Shown here: positions 9,015 to 17,086 of the stretch, in pieces
Position numbering within the stretch: position 1 is the first letter of the stretch
Layout: the number at the start of each line of letters is the position of its first letter
Translations under genes and position numbers: made by a program
The notes under the pieces: model-generated
Database searches by the model: none
What the model saw: the letters and a program-made list of their open reading frames with translations, nothing else
What the model was told of the DNA's origin: nothing
NCBI GenBank assembly: GCA_947494545.1
Contig: CANLVH010000012.1
Coordinates: 1 to 64,000, forward strand
DNA length: 64,000 nt
Reading direction: 5' to 3'
DNA from: an uncultured Mesonia sp.
Lineage (GTDB): Bacteria; Bacteroidota; Bacteroidia; Flavobacteriales; Flavobacteriaceae

Positions 9015-9290
9015 GTATTTAGAATAACTGTATATTGTCTATTTTAGTATGATAGGGCGTAAAAATACGCTTCTTTTAAGAAATCGGCTAAAGATGCGTC
9101 TATTTTTTGAATATTCTATAGATTCTATTTGTAATTATCTACTTACCGAAGTTTAACTTGAGGTATTTCAAGAAAACTCAAAACGCTATAAAAGCCTGAT
9201 TACTTTTTTTGTATCCCGCTCTTTCGGTGTTGGTAAATAACAGTAATAATCAAGGGACTGAAGACCCTTGTTGACATTACGAAAAACTTT
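9015..9290. other. intergenic region between ABC ATPase and sprE
   Basis: 276 bp without a convincing gene. It contains a small hairpin at 9057-9070 (GCGTA/TACGC) followed by a T-rich run, and a second hairpin at 9251-9270. The sprE promoter should lie in the left part, but I see no clear -7 box. Confidence 0.4.
9251..9270 (-). terminator. possible terminator of the ABC exporter operon
   Basis: CAAGGG (9251-9256) and CCCTTG (9265-9270) form a 6-bp stem with an 8-base loop, 20 bp past the stop of the ABC ATPase gene. The downstream side is A/T rich but without a long T run, so it is a weak candidate. Confidence 0.35.
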
Positions 9291-9986
9291 TTATTTTGCG
9301 AAATAAGTTTCCAACTCCTGCAAAGTTACCTCGTTGGTCATCATATCTCTTACCACTTTGCCTTTATCTAACAAAACAATGCGTTCGCAAACTTCTGTTA
9401 CGTGGCTTAAATCATGGCTGGAAACCAAGACGGTTACGCCTTTGGTTTTTGCCAAATCTCTGATAATTTGCTTTAAGCGAATTTGCGTAGTTGGGTCTAA
9501 ATTGGCAAAAGGTTCGTCTAGGATTACCACTTCCGGATTGCCGATAAAAGCAGCTACAATTCCGGCTTTTTTCTGGTTTCCTTTAGAGAGGTCGCGTAAA
9601 TATTTTTTTTGCTGAAGAATTTCGCCGTGGAAAAAATCCGTAAAGCTTTCTAACAGCGCATCTACATCTGCTTTGCTTTGGTTGCGCAATTCGCCAATAA
9701 AATAAAAATATTCTTCTGCGGTAAGATAGCCAATCAAAAAAGATTCGTCTATAAAGGCAGAAGTAAAAGGCTTCCAATCTTCACTTTGGTCTATGCGGAT
9801 ATCTTTACTGATGATGTGGCCGGTGCTAGGCTGAATCAAATCTAACAGCAAACTAAAAAAAGTGGTTTTTCCGGCGCCGTTATTACCCACCAAACCAAAA
9901 CTTTGGCCTTTGGGAATTTCCAATTCTTCTATATGTAAAACCTCGGTTTGGTTGTATTTTTTGCTAAGTTGTTCTACTTTAATCAT
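9291..9986 (-). CDS. ABC transporter ATP-binding protein
   Basis: About 231 residues, the ATPase half of an ABC exporter. From the ATG at 9986 the protein starts MIKVEQLSKKYN, the usual family start; a start at 10013 would overlap the permease gene and add nine odd residues. Walker A is GNNGAGKTT, the signature is LSKGNQKKAG (a variant of LSGGQ), Walker B is VVILDEPFANLDP, and the H-loop is SSHDLSHV. It lies 1 bp after the permease gene and surely forms a pair with it. The substrate is unknown. Confidence 0.92.
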   Translation of the reverse strand: MIKVEQLSKKYNQTEVLHIEELEIPKGQSFGLVGNNGAGKTTFFSLLLDLIQPSTGHIISKDIRIDQSEDWKPFTSAFIDESFLIGYLTAEEYFYFIGELRNQSKADVDALLESFTDFFHGEILQQKKYLRDLSKGNQKKAGIVAAFIGNPEVVILDEPFANLDPTTQIRLKQIIRDLAKTKGVTVLVSSHDLSHVTEVCERIVLLDKGKVVRDMMTNEVTLQELETYFAK

Positions 9987-9987
9987 A

Positions 9988-11460
9988 TTATTTTTTTTCG
10001 TCAAATGCTGCAATGGTTTTGTATTTTCCTTTTTGATAAACGTCTTCTATTTTAGAGAGAAAAAACGATTTAAAAACCAGTCCCAACAAACCGCTAAGCG
10101 CCAAAGCTATAAGTCCGGCTTCAAAGTTTATAATTTTATACGGAATGTAAAAAATAAGCATTGGTCCGGCCATTTTTGGCAAAGCAATAAGCATCTGCGT
10201 TGGATTAAAACCTTGTGTATTGCCAAAAGCTTTTGATTTTACGTTAAGCTCTACCGGCACGCGATTTAGAGCGCCACCAAAAAGTGTGATAAAAGAGTTT
10301 AAGCCAATATTAAACAAAGCACCGGCAGCAATCATTCCGTAAATTTTCCAACCAAAATAAAGATAAGGCGTGCTCAAAATAAACGAAACTACCACTGCAA
10401 CTACCATTAACAACCATTTAGATTCTAAATATTGCCGGTACGGAATGTTTTGACTCATTAACAATTGGTAATATTCGCTGTCCCAAGAGGGCACCAATTG
10501 TCCAAATGTCAGTAAAAAACCGCCGGTTATAAAAATGGAAGCAAATGCCAAAAATGCCGGCATATCTCTATAAATGTCTTGGGTGTAAAATATAAGTCCG
10601 TAAAATAAAAACAGAAAAGACATAAGCAAAACTTGCTTTGAGCGTGCGTTACGGATAATAAGTTTGACGTCGTTTTTTAAAAATGGCGCCAATTTACCAA
10701 AACGGTTTAGAAAGCTTAACTCTGTAGCGCTCGCTTCTTTGGTTTCTTTACGGACAGCATCGTCTAGATAAAAACTTTGCCGCATAAAGCTGAAATTTCT
10801 TCTGTATAAAAGTATAAGTAACAAAAGCGGAATGCTAAACGCATACCATAGCGTATAAAATTTATTAAAAAATACGCCGGCAGCCTGCGTAATATCGTAA
10901 ATACCAAAATATTTTAGGCCGGCAAAAAGCAATAAAATACTTAACAAAGTATAAAAAACAGCATTGTTTTTATTGATTAGGAAATTAAGAAAGTTAAGCG
11001 AGAGGCTAAAAAACAGCATAGAAAAAAACCACGCAATCACATTTATGGGCGTGTAACCTTGCGTAAGTAATACGATGCTAAACGGCACAAAGAAAAACAA
11101 CGGTAAAAAGGTAAAAAACGAAATAGTAGTTTTGGCAAGTAGGTAATGAATTACGGTTTTACGCCTTATGGGAATAAGCATATAAGGTTTAATATTCATA
11201 ACCGGGAGTTGGTGCATAAAAAACCGAATGGCCAAATCTATCAAAAACCAGAAAACAAGGTAATTATTTACTACCACCAACGGATCTCTTTCCGGTTGCA
11301 TTTCTTCTAGCATAAAATAAGAGAAAACGCCCAGGGCCAAAAATGAAACTATAAAATATAAGGCTGCAAAAGCCAGTAATATTTTAATAGCAATACCTTT
11401 TTGAAAATGCGCCGAACGCGAAAACTGTTTCCACTCAAAACTTAAAAAACGCCTAAACAT
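9988..11460 (-). CDS. DUF5687-like ABC exporter permease
   Basis: About 490 residues with ten or more membrane helices spread over the whole length and the N-terminus MFRRFLSFEWKQFSRSAHFQKG, which resembles the DUF5687 family of Bacteroidota permeases. I chose the ATG at 11460 for this reason; the upstream ATG at 11475 adds five residues. It is directly followed by its ATPase gene. DUF5687 proteins usually pair with such ATPases; what they export is not known. Confidence 0.85.
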   Translation of the reverse strand: MFRRFLSFEWKQFSRSAHFQKGIAIKILLAFAALYFIVSFLALGVFSYFMLEEMQPERDPLVVVNNYLVFWFLIDLAIRFFMHQLPVMNIKPYMLIPIRRKTVIHYLLAKTTISFFTFLPLFFFVPFSIVLLTQGYTPINVIAWFFSMLFFSLSLNFLNFLINKNNAVFYTLLSILLLFAGLKYFGIYDITQAAGVFFNKFYTLWYAFSIPLLLLILLYRRNFSFMRQSFYLDDAVRKETKEASATELSFLNRFGKLAPFLKNDVKLIIRNARSKQVLLMSFLFLFYGLIFYTQDIYRDMPAFLAFASIFITGGFLLTFGQLVPSWDSEYYQLLMSQNIPYRQYLESKWLLMVVAVVVSFILSTPYLYFGWKIYGMIAAGALFNIGLNSFITLFGGALNRVPVELNVKSKAFGNTQGFNPTQMLIALPKMAGPMLIFYIPYKIINFEAGLIALALSGLLGLVFKSFFLSKIEDVYQKGKYKTIAAFDEKK

Positions 11461-11549
11461 AGAATTGGTTTCCAATTAGAATTAGCGATAAAAGTAATAA
11501 AAAATGTTAATTATTTCTTATTATTTACAGAATTGCAAGAAGAAAAATA

Positions 11550-12251
11550 TTATCCGTAAAATTTCCACTCCGGGTAGGTTTCTTTTAATAGCTTTTCACG
11601 CTTCCGCGGAAGCAAAACCAGCGTTGCATATAATAGCAAACAAAAAGCGGTAAATACTAAGCTATAGAACAAGCCAAACCAAAAATTACCAAATAAACTA
11701 TCCGGTAAAAAAATGAAAATTTGCACCGGTAAGTTTGCGTATATGGCTAAATGTCCGGCTTGGGCTATTAAATTTTCTAACAAATAAGGTTTTCGGTTTT
11801 GTTGTTGGGCGAGGCGTTTTTGGCTTTTTCGGGATTTAAACATTTTCACTAAGCTAAGAGTTATCAGCGTCAGCAAAATACCAAGTAGAACATAACTACC
11901 GTATTGCCATTTAGTTAACAGATTAAAACTAAGCAAAAACCAAGCAACTATTAATACTATTCTCGGCATGTTTAAAAATGTTTTAATTTCGCGTAGTATA
12001 ATTTTATAATAGCGTTTTTCTATGGCTTTTTGCCTTTCTTCTACCACCTCTAGAAATCCGTAAACGCCAAATTTTTTAAATTCTTCTTGTAAAGCAGTTT
12101 CAAAATCTTTGTCAGGATTTATTTCCCATTGTGCTTCAATGGCGTTTGCTAAATGATCTACCAATTCGTTTTGCACTTCTTGGTATTCTACAAAATGCGC
12201 ATCGGTAAAATTGTATAAACGCTCTATTTGTTGTTTACTTAGTCTTTTCAT
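11550..12251 (-). CDS. membrane protein with DHLA-type N-terminal domain
   Basis: 233 residues. The N-terminal 90 or so are soluble and contain VEYQEVQNELVDHLANAIE; then come four membrane helices (about 98-116, 121-140, 165-187, 192-212) and a basic tail. The N-terminal motif has the same plan as in the neighbouring 200-residue protein (LDIRMEMIDHIASAVEE), so the two are paralogues at least in this domain. It overlaps that gene by 4 bp (ATGA), showing translational coupling, and belongs to the padR operon. Function unknown. Confidence 0.8.
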   Translation of the reverse strand: MKRLSKQQIERLYNFTDAHFVEYQEVQNELVDHLANAIEAQWEINPDKDFETALQEEFKKFGVYGFLEVVEERQKAIEKRYYKIILREIKTFLNMPRIVLIVAWFLLSFNLLTKWQYGSYVLLGILLTLITLSLVKMFKSRKSQKRLAQQQNRKPYLLENLIAQAGHLAIYANLPVQIFIFLPDSLFGNFWFGLFYSLVFTAFCLLLYATLVLLPRKREKLLKETYPEWKFYG

Positions 12252-12850
12252 GCTAAAGCAGCTTGCCGGTAATAGTTTTTTATGGTTTTATAAGCCGTAA
12301 AAGCAATGCTTATATTAATCCAAAATATTGCGAGAAGTACATAAAAGTTGGTAGTTTCTCCGCCCAAAGAATCTATAAAAATATAATAAGTAAAATTATT
12401 GACAATTACAGAAAACAAACCCAAACGCTGTGTAAAAGAGAATTTAAATTTACGATAGATTACAGCCGGAACACCCAAATAAAATAAAGGCGAAAGCACC
12501 AAAGCAGAATACAACCAAGAAATATTTTGCACCGTACTAAAATGCGTAATTGCCGCCAGTACAAGTAACAACAATAAACTTTTATCCAAAAACAGGTTTT
12601 TACCAATTAACAGCAGCAACCTTTTATCTAAACTCCAACGGTATTTTCTACTGGTTTTTAAAAGTTCGTTTTTGTTCTTAAGCATATAGCTTTTAAAGGC
12701 ATCGTAGAAATTTAGGTTTTCTTTTTGCATTTTTTCTTCTACCGCGCTGGCAATGTGATCAATCATTTCCATACGGATGTCTAAAAAATCTACCCCTGAT
12801 TTGGTAAGATAATTATCTATAAATTTTATTTGTGGTTTATCTAACACCAT
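12248..12850 (-). CDS. membrane protein, paralogue of the next gene's domain
   Basis: 200 residues: a soluble N-terminal domain (about 1-75) with VDFLDIRMEMIDHIASAVEEKM, then four or five membrane helices. It starts 1 bp after padR and overlaps the following membrane-protein gene by 4 bp. Small membrane proteins directly downstream of PadR regulators are often their targets in membrane or antimicrobial stress responses, but here that is only an inference from position. Confidence 0.8.
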   Translation of the reverse strand: MVLDKPQIKFIDNYLTKSGVDFLDIRMEMIDHIASAVEEKMQKENLNFYDAFKSYMLKNKNELLKTSRKYRWSLDKRLLLLIGKNLFLDKSLLLLLVLAAITHFSTVQNISWLYSALVLSPLFYLGVPAVIYRKFKFSFTQRLGLFSVIVNNFTYYIFIDSLGGETTNFYVLLAIFWINISIAFTAYKTIKNYYRQAALA

Positions 12851-12851
12851 T

Positions 12852-13190
12852 TTAAGAGAATTTAGGTTTGGGAAAAAGCATAGTTTGCATAGTTTCCATA
12901 AACTTTTCCAATTCGGCTAATTGTCGGCTTGCTTCTTTGTCACCTTTTTGGGTGAGTTTATAATACTTTCGCAAGCGGTTATCTACTTTTTTCACTTCTA
13001 CTTGCAACAAGCCGTCTGCTTCTAATTTGTGCAAAGCCGGATATAAAGCGCCTTCGGTAATTTGCAACTCGCCCCGGGTCATTTCTTTTACTTTTTGAGT
13101 AATTTCGTAACCATACATTTTACCGCCATCTTCTAACAATTTTAAGATAATGGTAGTTAAACTGCCTTTGTATAATTTTGAGTTGCTCAT
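12852..13190 (-). CDS. PadR family transcriptional regulator
   Basis: 112 residues with a winged helix-turn-helix typical of PadR: YKGSLTTIILKLLEDGGKMYGYEITQKV, the wing ITEGALYPALHKLEADGLLQVEV and the RKYYKLTQKG strand. It is the short (subfamily 2) type with one C-terminal helix for dimerisation. A perfect 12-bp-armed inverted repeat lies 39 bp upstream, over the -33 zone of its predicted promoter, so autorepression is likely. It leads an operon with two membrane proteins and probably the ABC exporter. Confidence 0.95.
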   Translation of the reverse strand: MSNSKLYKGSLTTIILKLLEDGGKMYGYEITQKVKEMTRGELQITEGALYPALHKLEADGLLQVEVKKVDNRLRKYYKLTQKGDKEASRQLAELEKFMETMQTMLFPKPKFS

Positions 13191-13212
13191 ATCTAACTAT
13201 CAAATACTAACA

Positions 13213-13220
13213 CAAATATA
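13213..13220 (-). promoter_or_regulatory. candidate -7 box of padR
   Basis: On the minus strand this reads TATATTTG, matching the Bacteroidota -7 consensus TAnnTTTG. The -33 zone would fall at about 13240, inside the inverted repeat at 13229-13255. Confidence 0.55.
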
Positions 13221-13228
13221 ATTATTTT

Positions 13229-13255
13229 TTTATACCTAAGATTCTTAGGTATAAA
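13229..13255. promoter_or_regulatory. perfect inverted repeat, likely PadR operator
   Basis: TTTATACCTAAG and CTTAGGTATAAA are perfect 12-base complements around a central ATT. The site lies between the divergent padR and oxidoreductase genes and covers the expected -33 region of the padR promoter. A dimeric winged-helix repressor encoded next door is the obvious ligand, though binding is inferred. Confidence 0.7.
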
Positions 13256-13295
13256 TTTTTCAAGTTAGATTTTACGTTAAGCTAAATCATCTTTG

Positions 13296-13303
13296 TATTT
13301 TTG
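13296..13303 (+). promoter_or_regulatory. candidate -7 box of the ferredoxin reductase-like gene
   Basis: TATTTTTG matches TAnnTTTG and ends 17 bp before the GTG start at 13321. No good TTG is seen at -33. Confidence 0.5.
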
Positions 13304-13320
13304 TAGAAAAAGAAAACAAC

Positions 13321-14376
13321 GTGAAAAACTTTCATTCGTTACGGGTTAAAGAGATTATCCGCGAAACCCCAAAAGCTGTAAGCCTCGTTTTTGAAGTGCC
13401 ACAAGATTTAAAGCCAACTTTTCAATTTACCGCCGGGCAATACCTTACATTTAAACATAAATTTGACGGCGAAGAAATACGGCGCTCTTACTCCATTTGC
13501 TCTACGCCAGACAGCAGCGAATTAAAAGTAAGCGTTAAAGAAGTTATTGGCGGGAAGTTTTCTTCGTTTGTAAATAACCAATTGCAAATAGGAGACAAAC
13601 TGGATGTTTTTCCGCCGGAAGGCAAATTTACCTTTGAAGCCACCCACGCTCCGGAATCACAAGCAAATTATGCGGCTTTTGCTGCCGGTAGCGGAATTAC
13701 CCCCGTTATGTCTATAATAAAAACAGCCCTTACCCAAGAAGAACACAGCAAATTTGTATTGGTTTACGGAAATAAATCTCCCGAAGAAACCATTTATTTT
13801 AAAGAATTATTAGCGCTGCAAGCAAAATATCCCGACAGGTTTTTTGTAGAGTTTGTTTACAGCCAAGCAAAAGATAAAGATTCTTTCTTTGGCAGAATTG
13901 AACGCAGCACGATAAACTACGTGCTTAAAAATAAATTTAAAGGCCACCGCTTTGAAGCATTTTACCTTTGCGGCCCTGAGCCAATGATAGATTTGGTTTC
14001 TGAAGTTTTACAAGAAAAAGAAATCCCGAAAGAAGCCATTCATTTTGAATTGTTTACCTCATCTGAAGAAGGCGAAGTAGAAGCTAATCTTGAAGGAAAA
14101 ACCAAAATTAAAGTTTTGGTAGATGACGAGGAATTTGAATTTGAAATGGATCAAAAATCCAGCGTTTTAGATGCTGTTTTAGACGAAGATATAGACGCAC
14201 CCTATTCTTGCCAAGGCGGTATTTGCTCCAGTTGCATTGCACGCATTAAAGAAGGAACCGCAGAAATGGCCAAAAACCAAATCTTAACCGATGAGGAAAT
14301 AGAGGAAGGCTTAACCTTAACGTGCCAAGCGCATCCAACTTCTTCTAAACTAACCATAGATTACGATGATGTGTAG
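13321..14376 (+). CDS. NAD(P)H-dependent flavin/2Fe-2S oxidoreductase (PaaE-like)
   Basis: 351 residues in three domains: FAD-binding barrel with RRSYSICSTP (about 54-63), NAD(P)-binding domain with AAGSGITPVMS and YLCGPEPMID, and a C-terminal plant-type ferredoxin domain with SCQGGICSSC and a fourth cysteine in LTLTCQAHP. This order is that of phenylacetyl-CoA epoxidase reductase PaaE and related reductases. No paaABCD genes are nearby, so the electron acceptor is unknown; it may serve another oxygenase or desaturase. The start codon is GTG (13321). It is transcribed away from the padR operon and stands alone. Confidence 0.88.
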   Translation: MKNFHSLRVKEIIRETPKAVSLVFEVPQDLKPTFQFTAGQYLTFKHKFDGEEIRRSYSICSTPDSSELKVSVKEVIGGKFSSFVNNQLQIGDKLDVFPPEGKFTFEATHAPESQANYAAFAAGSGITPVMSIIKTALTQEEHSKFVLVYGNKSPEETIYFKELLALQAKYPDRFFVEFVYSQAKDKDSFFGRIERSTINYVLKNKFKGHRFEAFYLCGPEPMIDLVSEVLQEKEIPKEAIHFELFTSSEEGEVEANLEGKTKIKVLVDDEEFEFEMDQKSSVLDAVLDEDIDAPYSCQGGICSSCIARIKEGTAEMAKNQILTDEEIEEGLTLTCQAHPTSSKLTIDYDDV

Positions 14377-14591
14377 GGTTTTTTCTTAGCGGAAGTTTAA
14401 TAAAGTTATTACAGTTGTGATAAGTTGTCATCTTAACGTTGGCAAAATCTTTTCTTTTGGAATATAGGTTTTTGAGTAAGCAAGCGTAGCTTACCTTGAG
14501 GTTTATAAATTTGTTTATCGAATAGTTTTTTGCTAAGTAAGGAGTAAAAATATTTAAGGAAAACTTTCTTATATTTATAGAAAATAGAATT

Positions 14592-14774
14592 ATGATTACC
14601 AAAAAGAAGTTGCAAGAACAAATAGATAGTTTTCCCGAACAATTTTCTATTGATGAATTAATCGAACGTTTAATTTTAATCGAAAAGATAGGAACAGGAA
14701 AGAAACAGTCTGATAAAAATGAAGTTTTAAGCGAAAAAGACTTAGACAAAGAAATAAATAAATGGTTCGAATAA
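14592..14774 (+). CDS. antitoxin of a ParE-type toxin-antitoxin pair
   Basis: 60 residues, MITKKKLQEQIDSFPEQFSIDELIERLILIEKI at the start and LSEKDLDKEINKWFE at the end. The charged helical form and the 13-bp overlap with a ParE-like gene mark it as the antitoxin of this pair. The C-terminal segment would bind and neutralise the toxin. Because the toxin gene is now interrupted, the antitoxin may have lost its purpose, or it may still protect against a related toxin elsewhere. Confidence 0.75.
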   Translation: MITKKKLQEQIDSFPEQFSIDELIERLILIEKIGTGKKQSDKNEVLSEKDLDKEINKWFE

Positions 14775-15061
14775 AGTGGACGCTTCAAGCGGTAAATGAT
14801 TTAAAGGATATTGTCAATTATATTTCTAAAGATTCAAAACTGTACGCAAAAAGACAAGTTTTAAAAATTCGAAACCGTACACTTATTCTAAAATCTCAAG
14901 CTTATTCCGGTAGGAAGGTTCCTGAAATTCAAGACGAAAATATTCGCTAAGTTTTTGAAGGAAATTATGGAATTATATATAGAATAATAACGGAAGCCCG
15001 AATTGATATTTTAACCATTCACCACTCTTCAAGATACTTGTTGAAAAGAGACATAAAATAG
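14762..15061 (+). pseudogene. ParE/RelE-family toxin, interrupted by an in-frame stop
   Basis: The frame starts MVRIKWTLQAVNDLKDIVNYI, a classical ParE N-terminus. It ends at a TAA at 14948-14950, after ..VPEIQDENIR, giving only 62 residues. Reading on in the same frame restores the family C-terminus: VFEGNYGIIYRIITEA, then RIDILTIHHSSRYLLKRDIK, and a true stop at 15059-15061. A single GAA to TAA change at 14948 explains this (an ENIREVFEGNY type sequence is the family norm). The full product would be 99 residues. The rest of the frame is intact, so the inactivation looks recent. Confidence 0.85.
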
Positions 15062-15067
15062 CAAAAA

Positions 15068-15244
15068 TTACACCAAAACCCGCCAGAACTTTACAATTAC
15101 ATACAAAACAAAAACCACACCTATTATATATAAACGTCTTTTTTGGTTGTTATCTAAGTGCTGGTAACGGCTTATGTTAAAACCAATGTACAAAATACAT
15201 ATGCCCAAAATGGCGTAGGTTAAAATTGGGTTAGAAAATTCCAT
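15068..15244 (-). CDS. 58-residue membrane protein
   Basis: ATG at 15244, TAA at 15070-15068. The product begins MEFSNPILTYAILGICILYI and continues with a polar centre (SRYQHLDNNQKRR) and a second hydrophobic segment (YIIGVVFVLYVIVKF). Two membrane helices joined by a basic loop make a credible small membrane protein. It begins 10 bp after the end of the GT9 gene on the same strand, so it probably is cotranscribed. Function unknown. Confidence 0.65.
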   Translation of the reverse strand: MEFSNPILTYAILGICILYIGFNISRYQHLDNNQKRRLYIIGVVFVLYVIVKFWRVLV

Positions 15245-15254
15245 AAAGCTTGTT

Positions 15255-16295
15255 TTATTCTACAATTTCTTTAATTCGTTTTACTACTTTTTCGGGCTCA
15301 ATATCACGCATTACATTTTCATAATCGGCCACTTCTTTGTTCCCATAAATGGAAGTTGGTAATAAAGGATATTTCTCCCTATCCGGCAAAAACTGATTTT
15401 CTGCCGACTGCCCAAAAGGTGCAAAACCCGCATACGGATGCGTTGCACCCCATAAAGTAATTACCGGCACTTGAAACATTGCCGCCAAATGCCCATTGCC
15501 GCTATCCATAGAAAGCATTAATTCTAAGTTAGAAATTGCTTGCAACTCTTCTTCAAAATTGCATTCTTCGCCAAAAAAATATGCGCTTTTATAGTTTTCT
15601 GCCAATTTTTTGAGTTGGGAAGTTTCCTCTTTTCCGCCACCAAACAAGATAATTTCGTAGTTCGGGTTTTTAGCTAGTAAGCCTATTATTTTTTCCGACA
15701 AATCTAAAGGATACATTTTGGCTTGGTGCGCTGCAAAGGGCGCAAAGCCAATCCACTTTTTTTTAGAATCTAAAACCTCTTTTATTCCCGCTGGCAATTC
15801 CAACTTTTTTTTATCGGTTTTCAGGCTTAAATCTATTGGGTAACCTAAATTTTCAAAAACTTCGGCGTAACGTTGGTGCGTGGTTTGTAAAGCTTTTATA
15901 GATTTCTTTTTTAAAACGGTCAATGCTTTTTTTTCGCTACGGCCTTTATTTATCTTTACGGAATTTATTCCGTAAAGCTCCCAAACCGCGCCTAAAATTT
16001 TGGTACGCAACACGTTATGCAAATCTGCCACAGCATCAAAGGCAACTTCTTTCCGTAAAGTAGTAGCTAAATTTACCAAACCGCCCAAACCTTTATGTTC
16101 TGTTTTTACTTTAGCAATTCTAACCGAAACCCCGGGAACTTGCTCAAAAATTGGTTTAAAAAAAGCTTTGGTTAAAACCGTAACTTCAACCTCCGGGTGT
16201 TGTTGCCGAAATACTTGTAAAACCGGCACGCACATTGCCACATCTCCCATAGCAGATAAGCGAATAACCAAAATATGCTTGGGTTTTTGCGCCAT
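15255..16295 (-). CDS. glycosyltransferase family 9 (heptosyltransferase-like)
   Basis: 346 residues. N-terminal HILVIRLSAMGDVAMCVPVL and C-terminal LMLSMDSGNGHLAAMFQVPVITLWGATHP are the two hallmark regions of GT9 ADP-heptose:LPS heptosyltransferases; the D-S-G-x-x-H segment belongs to the nucleotide-sugar site. It probably adds a sugar to the lipopolysaccharide core on the cytoplasmic face. The gene lies 10 bp after the DUF4254 gene, a pairing common in flavobacteria. Confidence 0.9.
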   Translation of the reverse strand: MAQKPKHILVIRLSAMGDVAMCVPVLQVFRQQHPEVEVTVLTKAFFKPIFEQVPGVSVRIAKVKTEHKGLGGLVNLATTLRKEVAFDAVADLHNVLRTKILGAVWELYGINSVKINKGRSEKKALTVLKKKSIKALQTTHQRYAEVFENLGYPIDLSLKTDKKKLELPAGIKEVLDSKKKWIGFAPFAAHQAKMYPLDLSEKIIGLLAKNPNYEIILFGGGKEETSQLKKLAENYKSAYFFGEECNFEEELQAISNLELMLSMDSGNGHLAAMFQVPVITLWGATHPYAGFAPFGQSAENQFLPDREKYPLLPTSIYGNKEVADYENVMRDIEPEKVVKRIKEIVE

Positions 16296-16305
16296 AAAAA
16301 CCGAC

Positions 16306-16932
16306 TTATTTTTTCTGTCTTAAAATCGGGTTTAATTCGTCGTCGTTATACATTTTCATCTGGCGGTAAACTTTCATATACTTTCTGCCGGCAGCAATAT
16401 CTTCTAGCAATTGGTTTATGGCCATAGATAAATCTACGCGTTGCTCTAACAAAACATCCAATTTTGCTTGGCATTTCATTTGGTGTTCTTGGCTAGCATC
16501 TTTTCTATTGGCTTCCTCGTTCATATGGTAAATTTTTAAAGCCAAAATAGAAAGTCTGTCAACGCCCCAAGCAGGACTTTCTGTATTAATTGTTGCGTCT
16601 TCTTTGGTTTCTACGTTTTTAAATAAATCTAAAAAATAGCTGTCTATATATTCTACCGTATCTGTACGATCTTGGTTAGAAGCATCTATTTTACGTTTTA
16701 TTTCCAAAGCCGTTACGGGATCTATTTTAGGATCGCGAATAATATCTTCGTAATGCCATTGTACGGTGTCTATCCAACATTTTCTGTACAACAAATGTTC
16801 TATAAGTTCATTTTTATCGTTGTACGGATTTTCAAAAGGCTGATCTACCGTATTTATTTCGTGGTACTTTTCTATAACTTCTTTAAAAACGCGATTGGCT
16901 TTATCTGAAAATTTTGTCTTTTCTGCTTTCAT
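16306..16932 (-). CDS. DUF4254 family protein
   Basis: 208 residues, all-helical and highly charged, with LLYRKCWIDTVQWHYEDIIRDP and CQAKLDVLLEQRVDLSMAINQLLEDI. This matches the DUF4254 family, which is typically encoded beside GT9 transferases in Bacteroidota, as here. No function is established; context suggests lipopolysaccharide or envelope work. A TATTTTTG box on the minus strand (17005-17012) is a likely promoter. Confidence 0.85.
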   Translation of the reverse strand: MKAEKTKFSDKANRVFKEVIEKYHEINTVDQPFENPYNDKNELIEHLLYRKCWIDTVQWHYEDIIRDPKIDPVTALEIKRKIDASNQDRTDTVEYIDSYFLDLFKNVETKEDATINTESPAWGVDRLSILALKIYHMNEEANRKDASQEHQMKCQAKLDVLLEQRVDLSMAINQLLEDIAAGRKYMKVYRQMKMYNDDELNPILRQKK

Positions 16933-17004
16933 AAACTATTTTCTAAAAGCACCTTTTTAGGCACTATTGGGTTACTGAATGTTTTTGTCTTTTTCGGGTT
17001 TTAT

Positions 17005-17012
17005 CAAAAATA
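17005..17012 (-). promoter_or_regulatory. candidate -7 box upstream of the DUF4254 gene
   Basis: Minus-strand TATTTTTG fits TAnnTTTG and lies 72 bp before the ATG at 16932. No convincing -33 element is seen. Confidence 0.4.
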
Positions 17013-17086
17013 AGCATATATTTTTCATTTTAAACGAAAATTGCTTTTTCTATGGAATAATTTTGAAGCGATTACAAATCTTGCAA

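Noticed and set aside
9057-9070. GCGTAAAAATACGC hairpin as terminator
   Set aside because: Only a 5-bp stem, no gene ends nearby in a suitable sense, and it could as well lie in the sprE promoter region.
9049-9156. 35-codon plus-strand frame between the ABC ATPase and sprE
   Set aside because: Short, without family resemblance, hydrophobic segment or operon context.
14476-14494. GTAAGC/GCTTAC hairpin after the reductase gene
   Set aside because: Six base pairs without a T run and 100 bp past the stop codon; too weak to call.
14345-14788. 147-codon open frame on the minus strand across the end of the reductase gene and the antitoxin
   Set aside because: It is antisense to two real genes, has biased low-complexity composition and resembles no family.
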